Origin: an uncultured Collinsella sp. | GTDB lineage: Bacteria; Actinomycetota; Coriobacteriia; Coriobacteriales; Coriobacteriaceae | DNA: 51,532 nt | Direction of reading: 5' to 3' | Assembly: GCA_900544645.1 (NCBI GenBank) | Contig: UQWG01000009.1 | Location: 1-51,532 of the forward strand | Part shown: one piece after another, positions 1 through 8,016 of the stretch | How the letters are laid out: every line of letters starts with the position of its first letter | Numbering within the stretch: position 1 is the first letter of the stretch | The notes under the pieces: generated by a model | The model's database searches: none | The model's input: the letters and a program-made list of their open reading frames with translations, nothing else | Told to the model about the DNA's origin: nothing | Program-made: the position numbers and the translations under genes

Positions 1-210
1 ATAGGGGTCCTGACCCAAGATGACAACTTTGACCTGGTCGGCCGGCGTATAGGCGAGGGCATTGAGGATGTCGTCTTGTGCCGGGTAGATGATCTGCTCG
101 GCACGCAAAAGGGCGATGCGCTCGAGCAGCTGGTTCGTGGTGTCACGTACCGGCTGCGGCGCATCGCCCAACCAAGTTGCTATGTTGCGGTCGCGAGTTG
201 CGGTGTCCAT
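1..210 (-). CDS. ung: Uracil-DNA glycosylase, N-terminal part (cut by window edge)
   Basis: Reading from the ATG at 208-210 gives 70 residues that run off the window edge. They end in GQDPY (residues 66-70), the family-1 uracil-DNA glycosylase water-activating loop whose Asp is catalytic. The preceding segment (VKVVILGQDPY) matches the first core strand of Ung. The enzyme removes uracil from DNA in the first step of base excision repair. A good Shine-Dalgarno (AAGGAGCCCC on the minus strand) precedes the ATG. The remaining two thirds or so of the protein lies outside the window. Confidence 0.9.
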   Translation of the reverse strand, partial: MDTATRDRNIATWLGDAPQPVRDTTNQLLERIALLRAEQIIYPAQDDILNALAYTPADQVKVVILGQDPY

Positions 211-296
211 GGGGCTCCTTTATGGCAGATGTTCTGTTGGCATCTATTGTAAAGGCGTCCGTAGACCTTTGCGTCGGGGTACAAAAGGCGAGGCGC

Positions 297-1205
297 TTAC
301 GAGGCTCGCTCGGGCGTTCCTGCCATGCGGGTATGGTCGTGAGCATGCGCATGAAGTCGCGGGAGCTGCACGGTTGCCGCCATGACGCCGGTGAGGATGA
401 GGGCAGCGCCAAAGAAGGCGATGGGACTCAGGACCTCGCCGACCAAGAAGAACGAAAAGACGGCGGAGCAGACTGGCTCGAGCGAGAAGGCGAAGCCGGT
501 GGTCTCGGCAGGCACGTGGGGCTGTGCGAGCGTCTGGGTGATAAAGCCGTAGGCAGAGCAGATGAGTGCGAGCGCGACGACAACGACGATCTCGCCGGGC
601 GTGCTGGGAAGCGTGAAGCCGCCAAAGGTGAATGCGGCGATGCCCGAGAACAGGCCGCCAAAGCCCAGCTGCCAAACGCCCAGAGCCAGCGGGTCGACTT
701 CTTCGACAAAGCGCTTGGCCACGATAATGTGGCTGGCATAGATAAAGGCCGAGAGCAGCATGATAAGCGCGCCCGGGTTCAGGCTGGTGAAGTCAGCGCC
801 CGAGAGCAGCAACATACCGCAGGTGACGATGGCGGTGCCGACGAGCACTTTGCGCTCGGGGGCGCGGCGCAGCAGGGCGGCGTTGGCAAACGGCACGATT
901 ACGACCGTCAGGCTCTGCAAAAAGCCGGCAGTGGAGGCAGAGGTGAGGCTGGAGCCCAGGCACATGCAGGTGAGCTCGGTTGCCATGATGGCGCCGATGA
1001 TGGCGGCGCGAACCATAAGGTCGCGGTTGATGCGCAACGCGTGCTTGTGGAAGAGCAGCAGGCAGGCTACAAAGGCGATGATGCAGCGTAGTGCGACGAT
1101 GCTCGTGGCGTTCATGCTGTCCATGCCGATCTTCATGAGGGGGTACGAAAAGCCCCATGCGACGGGAACGGAAAATGAGAGCGCGATTGCTTTTTTGCGA
1201 TCCAT
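297..1205 (-). CDS. EamA/DMT-family transporter
   Basis: This 302-residue protein is hydrophobic with about ten predicted membrane segments in two EamA repeats. The N-terminus (AWGFSYPLMKIGMDS) and the motif PVCSAVFSFFLVGE late in the second repeat are typical of drug/metabolite transporters. The C-terminal tail is histidine-rich (LHAHAHDHTRM), a feature that can bind metal, though this is unproven. The ATG at 1203-1205 has AAGGAG upstream. It is divergent from a LysR regulator at 1364, which probably controls it. The substrate cannot be read from the sequence. Confidence 0.88.
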   Translation of the reverse strand: MDRKKAIALSFSVPVAWGFSYPLMKIGMDSMNATSIVALRCIIAFVACLLLFHKHALRINRDLMVRAAIIGAIMATELTCMCLGSSLTSASTAGFLQSLTVVIVPFANAALLRRAPERKVLVGTAIVTCGMLLLSGADFTSLNPGALIMLLSAFIYASHIIVAKRFVEEVDPLALGVWQLGFGGLFSGIAAFTFGGFTLPSTPGEIVVVVALALICSAYGFITQTLAQPHVPAETTGFAFSLEPVCSAVFSFFLVGEVLSPIAFFGAALILTGVMAATVQLPRLHAHAHDHTRMAGTPERAS

Positions 1206-1285
1206 GGGACTCCTTTTGTTACAGAACGGTTTCGTACAAAGGATTCTGCTCCCAGATGTGAATGTAGTAAAGCGAATGTATCTTC

Positions 1286-1340
1286 AGTATAATTAAGAAA
1301 TACTAAAGTGAGTGTGAAAAGCGCTGGTAAAACGTTTTAC
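1286..1340. promoter_or_regulatory. Candidate operator region between divergent EamA and LysR genes
   Basis: Two dyads lie in the divergent gap. AGTAT (1286-1290) and ATACT (1300-1304) are separated by 9 bases, giving a 19-bp LysR-like footprint. A perfect 14-bp palindrome GTAAAACGTTTTAC occupies 1327-1340, just upstream of the LysR ribosome site. LysR regulators usually bind such dyads between themselves and a divergent target. The assignment to this LysR is inference. Confidence 0.4.
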
Positions 1341-1363
1341 GGCTGCATTGATGTGGAGGCACG

Positions 1364-2230
1364 ATGGCATCGCGGTATCAGATTGTGTGTATGGTGGTCG
1401 ATTGCGGCAGCCTGAAACGCGCGGCTGACGAGCTGGGCTACACACAAAGCGCTGTGAGCCAGGCCGTCAAGGCGCTTGAGCGCGAGCTGGGTACCACGCT
1501 TATCGAGCGCGGCAAGCAAGGTGTCTCGCTTACGCGCGACGGCAAGCAGTACCTGCCATATCTGCGCCAAATCGTAACTGCCGAGGCCGAGCTTGAGGAC
1601 AAGCGTCAGGAGTTGCTGGGACTCTCCTCGACTGATATTCGTATCGCGACGTTTACCAACGTGAGTCGCACCGTGTTGCCGCGCGTGATCCGCGACTTTG
1701 GGGCCCTGCATCCGGGCGTGCACTTTACCCTCAAGCAGGGCGATTACACGCGCAACGCCCAGTGGGTGCACGATGGCGTGGTTGACTTTTGCTTTACGGC
1801 ACGCGGTTTTACCGCAGGGCTCGAGAAGCGCGTGGTCTATCACGACGAGTTGGTGGCGCTGTTGCCTGTCGGGCATCCGCTGGCGGCAAAGGAAAAGGTG
1901 ACGCTCGCCGATTTGGCGTCCGAGCCGTTTGTGCTGCTGGATGAGGGCGAGCAGAGCCTGGTGCTCGATGCATTCGCGGCGCATGGCCTGTCACCGCACG
2001 TGACGAGTGAGGTGACCGACGACTACACCATCATGGCGATGGTGGAGGAGGGCTTAGGCGTGAGCATGCTCTACCGTCGTACTGTGGAGGGCATGCGAGC
2101 CGAAATTCGTGTGCGGCCCATCGTGCACGCTCCCTCGCGTGACGTGGTGGCGGCCTGGCGCAGCTGGGATACCATGCCCATCGCCACGAGGCGTTTTATC
2201 GACTATATGAGCTCGCATATTGTCAATTAA
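1364..2230 (+). CDS. LysR-family transcriptional regulator
   Basis: The protein has 288 residues. An N-terminal winged HTH (residues about 1-60) carries the LysR signature GYTQSAVSQAVKALERELG. The rest is a periplasmic-binding-like effector domain. GGAGG lies 4 bases before the ATG. The segment DDYTIMAMVEEGLGVS is also found, nearly identical, in the LysR at 33940, which likewise sits opposite an EamA transporter, so the two pairs look like paralogous modules. The effector is unknown. Confidence 0.9.
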   Translation: MASRYQIVCMVVDCGSLKRAADELGYTQSAVSQAVKALERELGTTLIERGKQGVSLTRDGKQYLPYLRQIVTAEAELEDKRQELLGLSSTDIRIATFTNVSRTVLPRVIRDFGALHPGVHFTLKQGDYTRNAQWVHDGVVDFCFTARGFTAGLEKRVVYHDELVALLPVGHPLAAKEKVTLADLASEPFVLLDEGEQSLVLDAFAAHGLSPHVTSEVTDDYTIMAMVEEGLGVSMLYRRTVEGMRAEIRVRPIVHAPSRDVVAAWRSWDTMPIATRRFIDYMSSHIVN

Positions 2231-2257
2231 TGACTGGCGTGACGTTGAGTGTGGTGT

Positions 2258-3640
2258 TTAGCGGGCTGTCGCTTTGGCTTGGGTGACACGATAGGTGCGT
2301 GCCGGGTGGCAGAGTAGCACCGCCACGACCATAAAGAACGCCGTGGTGCCCAGGCTGATGGGGTAGACCATCATGATGTTCGCAAAGGTGCGGAAGTGCG
2401 GGAACACGCAGAACACCCAATAGAAGCGGATGCCGCAGACGCAGATCATGGTGATGAGGGCGGGCGTGAGCGAGATACCAAAGCCGCGCAGGTAGCCGGA
2501 CATGTTTTCGTAGAACATGCTAAAGGCGTACGCCGGGAAGATCGAACACACGCGGATATAGCCGATCGAGACGATGTTGGGATCGCTGTTGAACAGCGAC
2601 AAAATCTCGCGCCCCAGGCCGACAATAACGATGATCGTGGTGAGTGCAACGATGCCGCCTTCGACCAGGCAGACCTTGAGCGTTTTGGTACAGCGGTCGA
2701 TCTGGCGGGCACCGTGGTTTTGTCCCACAAAGGTGGTGCAAGCCTGGCTAAAGCTGTTGAGCAGGTTGTAGCACACGTACTCCAAGCTCATGGCGGCGCT
2801 CGATGCCGCCATGACCTCGGTGCCCAGGCTGTTGATGGCGGACTGGATGATGATATTGGCGACGGCAAAGACGGCGCTTTGGATGCCGGCGGGCAGTCCG
2901 ATCTTGACGATGCGCTTGAGGGCGACGGGGTCGATAGCCAGATCGCGTAGGGTGACGCGGACGACGGAGTCGGTCTTGAGCAGGCGGATAAAGAGTGTGG
3001 CGGCGCTGACGGTGTAGGCGATGGCGGTGGCGATGGCGACGCCCGCGACGCCCCAGTGGAGTACGGGGACAAAGATGAGGTCCAGGCCAATGTTGAGGAC
3101 GGTGGACACGGCAAGCGCCTGCAGCGGCATGCGGGTGATGCCGACGGAGCGGAAGATCGCGGCCTCAAAGTTGTAGAGCAAGATTGAGGGCATGCTGAGC
3201 AAAAAGACGCGTAGATAGAGTGAGGCGAGCGGCATGGTCTCGGCGGGAACGTTGAGCGCGGCGAGCATGGGCTCGGCAAAGATCTCGCCCAGCGCGATGA
3301 CGACAAAGCCCACGAGCGCCATTAAAATCGAGGTATGGACGGCGCGTTTGACCATGTTTTGATCGTTGCGGCCGATAGCGTTGGCGATGACCACGTTGGA
3401 GCCAAGCGACATGCCAATAAACAGGTTGAGCATAAGGCTGGTAAGCGGAACATTGGAGCCGACCGCCGCCATGGCGAGGGTTCCCTGGTCGCCCGAGAAG
3501 TTACCGATGATGACCGTGGCGATGAGGTTCGACAGCTGCTCCAAGATGCTCGTGGCGGCCACGGGGAAGGCGAACAGGGGAATATTGCGCCACAGCGAGC
3601 CGGTGGTCATGTCAATGTGCTTAGATACGGTGTCAGCCAT
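2258..3640 (-). CDS. MATE-family multidrug/cation exporter
   Basis: This 460-residue protein has about twelve membrane segments in two MATE repeats, the usual length for the family. The N-terminal stretch (GSLWRNIPLFAFPVAATSILEQL) is typical of MATE proteins of Firmicutes and Actinobacteria, which use Na+ or H+ gradients to expel cationic compounds. The start is the ATG at 3638-3640. It is convergent with the LysR gene, with 27 bases between the stops. The substrate cannot be deduced. Confidence 0.9.
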   Translation of the reverse strand: MADTVSKHIDMTTGSLWRNIPLFAFPVAATSILEQLSNLIATVIIGNFSGDQGTLAMAAVGSNVPLTSLMLNLFIGMSLGSNVVIANAIGRNDQNMVKRAVHTSILMALVGFVVIALGEIFAEPMLAALNVPAETMPLASLYLRVFLLSMPSILLYNFEAAIFRSVGITRMPLQALAVSTVLNIGLDLIFVPVLHWGVAGVAIATAIAYTVSAATLFIRLLKTDSVVRVTLRDLAIDPVALKRIVKIGLPAGIQSAVFAVANIIIQSAINSLGTEVMAASSAAMSLEYVCYNLLNSFSQACTTFVGQNHGARQIDRCTKTLKVCLVEGGIVALTTIIVIVGLGREILSLFNSDPNIVSIGYIRVCSIFPAYAFSMFYENMSGYLRGFGISLTPALITMICVCGIRFYWVFCVFPHFRTFANIMMVYPISLGTTAFFMVVAVLLCHPARTYRVTQAKATAR

Positions 3641-3705
3641 ACGCTCTCAATCTCTAATATGCTCTTTCGTGCTTATTTGCGCAGATGATGATACTCCTAA
3701 TCGAC

Positions 3706-3759
3706 TAGTCATTGGGGACGTTCTTAAACGACTAGTCCTTCAAGAACGTCCCCAATGAC
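3706..3759. repeat. Palindromic repeat family A, full copy
   Basis: Perfect 18-bp arms (3708-3725 and 3742-3759; left arm GTCATTGGGGACGTTCTT) flank a 16-base loop containing CGACTAGTC. A 29-bp portion (3706-3734) recurs exactly at 46213-46241. It lies between the MATE start and rlmA and has no T-tract. It looks like a dispersed REP-like element rather than a terminator. Confidence 0.75.
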
Positions 3760-3824
3760 AATGACTAGGTGGGGAAGGCGTGCGACAATGGTGGGCGTTG
3801 TGTTGTTCGCGCTAAGGAGTTGCC

Positions 3825-4640
3825 ATGTTGTTGTGTCCCGTTTGCCATGAGCCACTGGTGGATAACGAGCGCGGTGCTGCATGCGCGGGCGGACACCGGT
3901 TTGATCGTGCGCGCGAGGGCTATCTGTACCTACTGCGCTCGTCCAAGAGCGGCGACTCTATGGGCGATCCCAAGTCACAGGCGCGCAGCCGTCGTGACTT
4001 TCTGAACCGCGGATACTATGCGCCGTTGCGCGATACGATGGTTGAGCTGGTGCGCGAGCGGGTGCCTGGGCGTGCAGCGTCTGCGAACGGCTCCATGACG
4101 CTGCTCGATATTTGCTGCGGCGAGGGCTACTACACCAGTGCCATGGGCGCGGTGCCGGGCGTGGATGCTTACGGTTTCGACCTGGGCAAAGAGATGGTGC
4201 GCCTTGCCGCCAAGCGCGGCGATGCGACCTACTTCGTAGCCAACATGAAGGACATCCCCGTGGCCGATAGCGCCTTCGATATGGTGACCGAGCTCTTTGC
4301 TCCCTTTAACGAGCGCGAGTTTGCCCGCGTGTTGGCGCCCGAGGGCTCGCTCTACACCGTGGTGCCGGGCGCCCGTCATCTGTTTGGGCTCAAGGAGGTA
4401 CTCTACGACACGCCGTACCTTAACGATGAGAAGCTGCCGAAGACCACCGAGCTCGAGTTAGTCGGAACGCAGCGGGTGTCTGCGAACATTACGCTTCAGA
4501 CCCAGGCCGACATCGAGGCGGTGTTCCAGATGACGCCGTATTACTACCGCACGCGCCCTGCCGACAAAGAGCGCCTGGCAAATTTGGACACCCTTCAAAC
4601 CGACATCGACTTCATCATCGCTGAGTACCGCCACAGCTAA
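3825..4640 (+). CDS. rlmA: 23S rRNA (guanine-N1)-methyltransferase, RlmA type
   Basis: This 271-residue protein starts with the zinc site expected for RlmA (Cys4, Cys7, Cys20, His24 in CPVCHE...CAGGH). A Rossmann methyltransferase fold follows, with the SAM motif LDICCGEGYYT near residue 92. RlmA enzymes methylate N1 of G745 (RlmAI) or G748 (RlmAII) of 23S rRNA. Actinobacterial members are often the RlmAII type linked to tylosin resistance, and the subtype here is undecided. The ATG at 3825 has AAGGAG upstream. A family C palindromic repeat begins a few bases after the stop. Confidence 0.88.
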   Translation: MLLCPVCHEPLVDNERGAACAGGHRFDRAREGYLYLLRSSKSGDSMGDPKSQARSRRDFLNRGYYAPLRDTMVELVRERVPGRAASANGSMTLLDICCGEGYYTSAMGAVPGVDAYGFDLGKEMVRLAAKRGDATYFVANMKDIPVADSAFDMVTELFAPFNEREFARVLAPEGSLYTVVPGARHLFGLKEVLYDTPYLNDEKLPKTTELELVGTQRVSANITLQTQADIEAVFQMTPYYYRTRPADKERLANLDTLQTDIDFIIAEYRHS

Positions 4641-4644
4641 CAAC

Positions 4645-4677
4645 CTACCAAAAAGGGACAGGTTTATTTTGGCAGGT
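4645..4677 (+). repeat. Palindromic repeat family C, single copy
   Basis: CCTACCAAAAAGGGACAGG and the following TTTATTTTGGCAGG form a 33-bp unit whose ends are short inverted repeats. It differs by one base from the copy at 23150-23184. It sits just after the rlmA stop and before the terminator at 4695. Confidence 0.75.
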
Positions 4678-4694
4678 TTTATCTAGGCAAACGT

Positions 4695-4732
4695 AAAGGG
4701 CCGACCGCGGAGATGCGCGATCGGCCCTTTTT
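4695..4732. terminator. Bidirectional intrinsic terminator
   Basis: Ten-base arms AAAGGGCCGA (4695-4704) and TCGGCCCTTT (4721-4730) are followed by more T on the + strand, with As at the left end giving Ts on the minus strand. It lies between the convergent rlmA and the membrane protein gene ending at 4769. Confidence 0.85.
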
Positions 4733-4768
4733 AGTTGCTTGGCTGCAGAGGTTATGAGAAGCGAGCGC

Positions 4769-5170
4769 TTATAGGCGGTCCTTGTTCTCGGCCTTAACGG
4801 CGTGTGCCTGCTGAACAAAGAACAGGTCGTACACCACGATGACAAAGGCGCCAAAGTTGATGGCGTCGCCGCCAAACGCGGGAAGCGTGAGCACCGCTTG
4901 GGCAAGCGTGGCGACCGCGGCAACAATACCGAGCTTAAACGCGCCGTCCACCTGCGAAGGCTTGTTGGCGCCCTTGATACCGGCGACGCCTGCGGCAAGG
5001 TCGACGAGACCCTTGGCGATAAGCACGACCGCTGCGAGCGTGGCGTACGAACCGTACGTGGAATCGAGACCGCCCGTGGCGATACCGACGCCGGCGGTGA
5101 CGAGGCTGGCGATGCCCAAAACAAAGTAGATGAGAGCAAGGATTTTGAGAGTCTTGCGAGTGAAGCTCAT
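4769..5170 (-). CDS. Small four-helix membrane protein of unknown function
   Basis: The start is the ATG at 5168-5170 with AAGGA 6 bases upstream, giving 133 residues. A longer reading to 5239 has no ribosome site. Four hydrophobic stretches (about residues 8-30, 42-64, 78-97 and 105-122) are visible, with a short basic N-terminus (MSFTRKTLK) and a charged C-terminus (KAENKDRL). No family is recognised. It is a lone gene with its own terminator at 4695. Confidence 0.8.
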   Translation of the reverse strand: MSFTRKTLKILALIYFVLGIASLVTAGVGIATGGLDSTYGSYATLAAVVLIAKGLVDLAAGVAGIKGANKPSQVDGAFKLGIVAAVATLAQAVLTLPAFGGDAINFGAFVIVVYDLFFVQQAHAVKAENKDRL

Positions 5171-5402
5171 GGCTGGTCCTTTCGATACGAGTACGCCAAC
5201 TTGGCGCACCCAATGTACTGCACATATGGTGAAGCACATTGTAGTTCAACGGGGCGATGCATGTGCCTGAAAGCGCTTTGAGCCCGCGCAGCCCAACCCA
5301 ACCTTTCAAAAAGGAAAGCTGGGCGTAAGGCAAATCGATGGCAGCTCATGTGCGGCGCTGCGATGATGGGGCCATGGTAAGAGCTGGACCGAAGGAGGAG
5401 CC

Positions 5403-5546
5403 ATGATGTACGGAACAGGGCAAGTGCGTGAGCCGCGGTCGTTGGGAAGGCGCATGGGTGATTCTGTGATCGCTGCCGTGTGCACGGGATTGATGGCGGT
5501 GCTTTGCATTGGGATGCTGTGGGCCATGTCGCATGTGGGACAATAG
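5403..5546 (+). CDS. 47-residue single-pass membrane peptide
   Basis: This short frame has an excellent Shine-Dalgarno (AAGGAGG, 5392-5398) before tandem ATGs at 5403 and 5406. The second ATG has the better spacing. The peptide has a basic N-terminal part (VREPRSLGRRMGD), then one hydrophobic helix (residues about 21-42, rich in A, C, L and M), ending SHVGQ. It lies between a membrane protein gene and rsmJ and ends 63 bases before rsmJ. The function is unknown. Support comes from the ribosome site and the coherent single-span design. Confidence 0.6.
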   Translation: MMYGTGQVREPRSLGRRMGDSVIAAVCTGLMAVLCIGMLWAMSHVGQ

Positions 5547-5609
5547 CGGACGGTTGGGTGCTGAAATGAACGGCGCTCGCGTATTCGTTTTGCTTGCTAA
5601 GGAGTACTC

Positions 5610-6314
5610 ATGGGCGTCGTCGATCCCTTTTCTGTTGCTCGTGCCGCGGGGCTTGAGCTGACCGGGAAGTCCGAGGGCCTCACGCTCACCGACGGCACGA
5701 TGGAGCTTCGTGCCGATTTCGCCCGCATGCTTCCGCGGCTCAAACAGGGCCGTCTGCAGCAAGAGCTACTGGTGAAGGCTGCGCGCACAAAAGGCATCGA
5801 GCAACCATGGGCGATTGATGCCACGGCAGGCTTTGGCGAGGATTCGCTGCTGTTGGCGGCTGCGGGCTTTATCGTCGATCTGTATGAGCAGGATTGTGTG
5901 ATTGCGGCGCTCCTTAAGGATGCCTTGGATCGCGCGGCAGATGATCCGGCGCTTGCGACTGCCGTGGCGCGCATGCGCTTGCATGCGGGCGAGGACAGCA
6001 TTGCCGGCCTTCGCCATACAGCTGAGCTGATCGGGCGGGGCGAGCTCGCGGCTCCTGACGTGGTGTATCTGGACCCCATGTTTCCCGGGCGCACCAAGAG
6101 CGCGGCGGTGAAAAAGAAGTTCCAACTCTTGCACCATCTGGAAGAGCCGTGCGCCGATGAGGATTCGCTGGTCGAAGCTGCGCTTGCGGTGCGGCCGCGC
6201 AAGGTGGTTATCAAGCGGCCGGTGAAGGGGCCGCTGCTTGCCGGCGTTAAGCCGAGCTATCAGCTTGCGGGCAAGGCCGTCCGCTACGATGTTTTGGTGC
6301 CGCCGCGCCCGTAG
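5610..6314 (+). CDS. rsmJ: 16S rRNA (guanine(1516)-N2)-methyltransferase-like protein
   Basis: This 234-residue SAM-dependent methyltransferase carries the RsmJ hallmarks DATAGFGED (residues 70-78, SAM site) and LDPMFPGR followed by KSA (155-164, substrate/catalytic loop). RsmJ methylates N2 of G1516 in helix 45 of 16S rRNA. The ATG at 5610 has AAGGAG upstream. Length and motif order match the family. Outside Gammaproteobacteria the exact target is less tested. Confidence 0.85.
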   Translation: MGVVDPFSVARAAGLELTGKSEGLTLTDGTMELRADFARMLPRLKQGRLQQELLVKAARTKGIEQPWAIDATAGFGEDSLLLAAAGFIVDLYEQDCVIAALLKDALDRAADDPALATAVARMRLHAGEDSIAGLRHTAELIGRGELAAPDVVYLDPMFPGRTKSAAVKKKFQLLHHLEEPCADEDSLVEAALAVRPRKVVIKRPVKGPLLAGVKPSYQLAGKAVRYDVLVPPRP

Positions 6315-6362
6315 CTTGCGTGCGATGGCTGGCACTCCGTCAGCGCCGTGCCGATGCGGGGC

Positions 6363-6659
6363 CTATTTCCAGGGGTGCGACGTCAGATGCCATCCGCCGC
6401 AGTATTCGCATTTGTAGCAGGCCAAACCGCGCCGTCCGCGGTTTTCGCAGTCGGCCATAACTGCCTCGGCCTCGGCGCGCGTGTCGTAACGGTTTTTGCG
6501 CTCGCACGACTTGTAGCGCCAGGCTTCATCGCGCTCGGCGTCTAGTGCGTCGCGGCGCTCGTCTTCGCGTGCAAACAGGTCGCTCATATCGCCGCCCGTG
6601 GCAGCGCCCAAAAACTCGCTTTTGGCTTTTGACCAGGCGGCTCGCTTTTTGCTCCCCAT
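6363..6659 (-). CDS. Small zinc-ribbon-like protein
   Basis: The start is the ATG at 6657-6659, with AGAGGGG 10 bases upstream, giving 98 residues. A longer TTG reading to 6680 has no ribosome site. The N-terminal half is charged and helical. The C-terminal half holds Cys52, Cys71, Cys81, Cys84 and Cys87 with His91 and His95 (CYKCEYCGGWHLTSH), a likely zinc site. Short proteins ending in such a CxxCGGWHL motif are common hypotheticals in Actinobacteria. It is divergent from a GNAT gene and shares a dyad-bearing promoter region with it. Confidence 0.75.
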   Translation of the reverse strand: MGSKKRAAWSKAKSEFLGAATGGDMSDLFAREDERRDALDAERDEAWRYKSCERKNRYDTRAEAEAVMADCENRGRRGLACYKCEYCGGWHLTSHPWK

Positions 6660-6683
6660 CTGCTTCGCGCCCCTCTCCAAACG

Positions 6684-6715
6684 TTGGTATCATTGCTCAA
6701 TCAAAGTGATACCAA
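6684..6715. promoter_or_regulatory. Dyad in divergent promoter region
   Basis: TTGGTATCA (6684-6692) and TGATACCAA (6707-6715) are perfect 9-bp inverted arms 14 bases apart, between the start codons of two divergent genes. There is no T-tract, so an operator is more likely than a terminator. Confidence 0.45.
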
Positions 6716-6736
6716 TAAACGTGAGGTCGCCGCGTG

Positions 6737-7225
6737 ATGATCAGAAAAACCCTCGATACCGACATTCCCGCCGTCATGGCTATCTATGACGCGGCCCGCG
6801 CCTTTATGCGTGCGCATGGCAACGCCACGCAGTGGCCCGAGGGCACGCCTTCTGCCGAGCAGCTGGCTGCCGATATCGCCGCCGGTGGCAGCTATGTGTG
6901 CGAAGTCGACGGCCGCGTGGTGGCGACGTTTGCCTTTTTACCGGGCCCGGACGAGTGCTATGACGTCATTGAGGACGGTCAATGGCGTAGCGACACTCCG
7001 TACGCTGTGCTGCACCGTGTGGCATCCGACGGCACCGTGCACGGTATCGCGGCTGCGATGTTTGCCTTTGCCAAAGAGCGTGCCGATCATCTGCGCATCG
7101 ACACGCATCAGGACAACCTGCCCATGCAGGGCGCGAGTATTAAGGCGGGGTTTGAGCGTGCCGGCGTCGTCTATGTATCCGACGGCACGGCGCGTGTTGC
7201 GTTCGATTGGCTGCGCGAGGTGTAA
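6737..7225 (+). CDS. GNAT-family N-acetyltransferase
   Basis: The gene encodes 162 residues from the ATG at 6737, or 163 from the adjacent GTG at 6734. GNAT features are an N-terminal MIRKTLDTDIPAVMAIYD, a central strand pair (SYVCEVDGRVVATFAFL), and a C-terminal region (LRIDTHQDNLPMQGASIKAGFERAGVVYV) in which the N/M..K.GF pattern is typical of Firmicutes-type GNATs. It transfers acetyl from acetyl-CoA to an unknown amine. Confidence 0.85.
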   Translation: MIRKTLDTDIPAVMAIYDAARAFMRAHGNATQWPEGTPSAEQLAADIAAGGSYVCEVDGRVVATFAFLPGPDECYDVIEDGQWRSDTPYAVLHRVASDGTVHGIAAAMFAFAKERADHLRIDTHQDNLPMQGASIKAGFERAGVVYVSDGTARVAFDWLREV

Positions 7226-7264
7226 AAGCCGGGCCTCACGGCAACAAGTCATTCGAACGAAAAA

Positions 7265-7282
7265 TGGCCCCAAACGGGGCCA
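7265..7282. terminator. Intrinsic terminator, mainly for mscL
   Basis: TGGCCCC (7265-7271) and GGGGCCA (7276-7282) are separated by 4 bases. On the minus strand the stem is followed by TTTTTCG, so it terminates mscL. On the + strand it may also end the GNAT transcript. Confidence 0.8.
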
Positions 7283-7345
7283 AATTAAGTTGATTGCGGC
7301 GTCTGGGGTGCTTGCCGTGTGGTTGAAAGTGCTGCGCCTACGCGA

Positions 7346-7771
7346 CTATTCCTTGGGCAGCTCACTTCCGCAGTGGCAGCACTTGGTCGCGCCTTCGTGC
7401 ACCTCTTCCAGACAATACGGGCAGACGGGTGCCGGCGCGGCTTCCTCGGCGGTGGTGCCGGCCAGCTTATCGCCAATCTCCTGCGCCTTGTTAAACGCCT
7501 TGACGATGGCAAAGACGATGGCAGCGACAATTAAAAAGTTGATGCACGCGCCAATGAACGCTCCAAAGTCGATATTGGTTCCCGGCACCACCAGCCCCGA
7601 GATCTCGGTGGCGCTGCCGCCGGCAATCACGGAGATAAGCGGGTTAATGATGTTATCGGTAAGCGAGGTCACGATGGCAGTGAATGCGCCGCCGATAATC
7701 ACGCCGACGGCCATGTCTATCACGTTGCCGCGATTAATGAATTCTTTGAACTCGTTGAGCAATGCCTTCAT
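7346..7771 (-). CDS. mscL: Large-conductance mechanosensitive channel with C-terminal zinc ribbon
   Basis: The start is the ATG at 7769-7771 (MKALLNEFKEFINRGNVIDMAVGVIIGGAF), giving 141 residues. A frame to 7858 is an over-extension. The N-terminal helix and first pore helix match MscL closely, and the second membrane helix spans residues about 71-92. After a short linker the protein ends in a treble-Cys element (Cys117, Cys120, Cys131, Cys134; CPYC...CCHC), a zinc ribbon. The E. coli channel instead ends in a helical bundle. MscL opens under membrane tension to relieve hypo-osmotic shock. Confidence 0.9.
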   Translation of the reverse strand: MKALLNEFKEFINRGNVIDMAVGVIIGGAFTAIVTSLTDNIINPLISVIAGGSATEISGLVVPGTNIDFGAFIGACINFLIVAAIVFAIVKAFNKAQEIGDKLAGTTAEEAAPAPVCPYCLEEVHEGATKCCHCGSELPKE

Positions 7772-8016
7772 GGTGACTCCTCGCTGTTGTGAGGCTCGCG
7801 TTGTTACTGCCCCAGATGAACCCGGGCAGACAAAAAGGGGAGGTGCCGGCTTTCGCAAGGCGCGAACCTACGAAAATCGCCGCGCGGCAACGCGGGGCGA
7901 TGAGCTCGGTCGGGGGATAGGGCCCGCTTCGCCCGCCGGCCCGTAAATTGTATCATCCAGTGTGGAACGAGGGTGCCCGTTGCCGCGTGCGATGGGCTTG
8001 CAATAAGAGGAGAGCC

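Noticed and set aside
177..1091. 304-codon + strand frame opposite the EamA gene
   Set aside because: The composition is low-complexity Gly/Asp/Glu/Arg, as expected from antisense reading of a GC-rich membrane protein gene.
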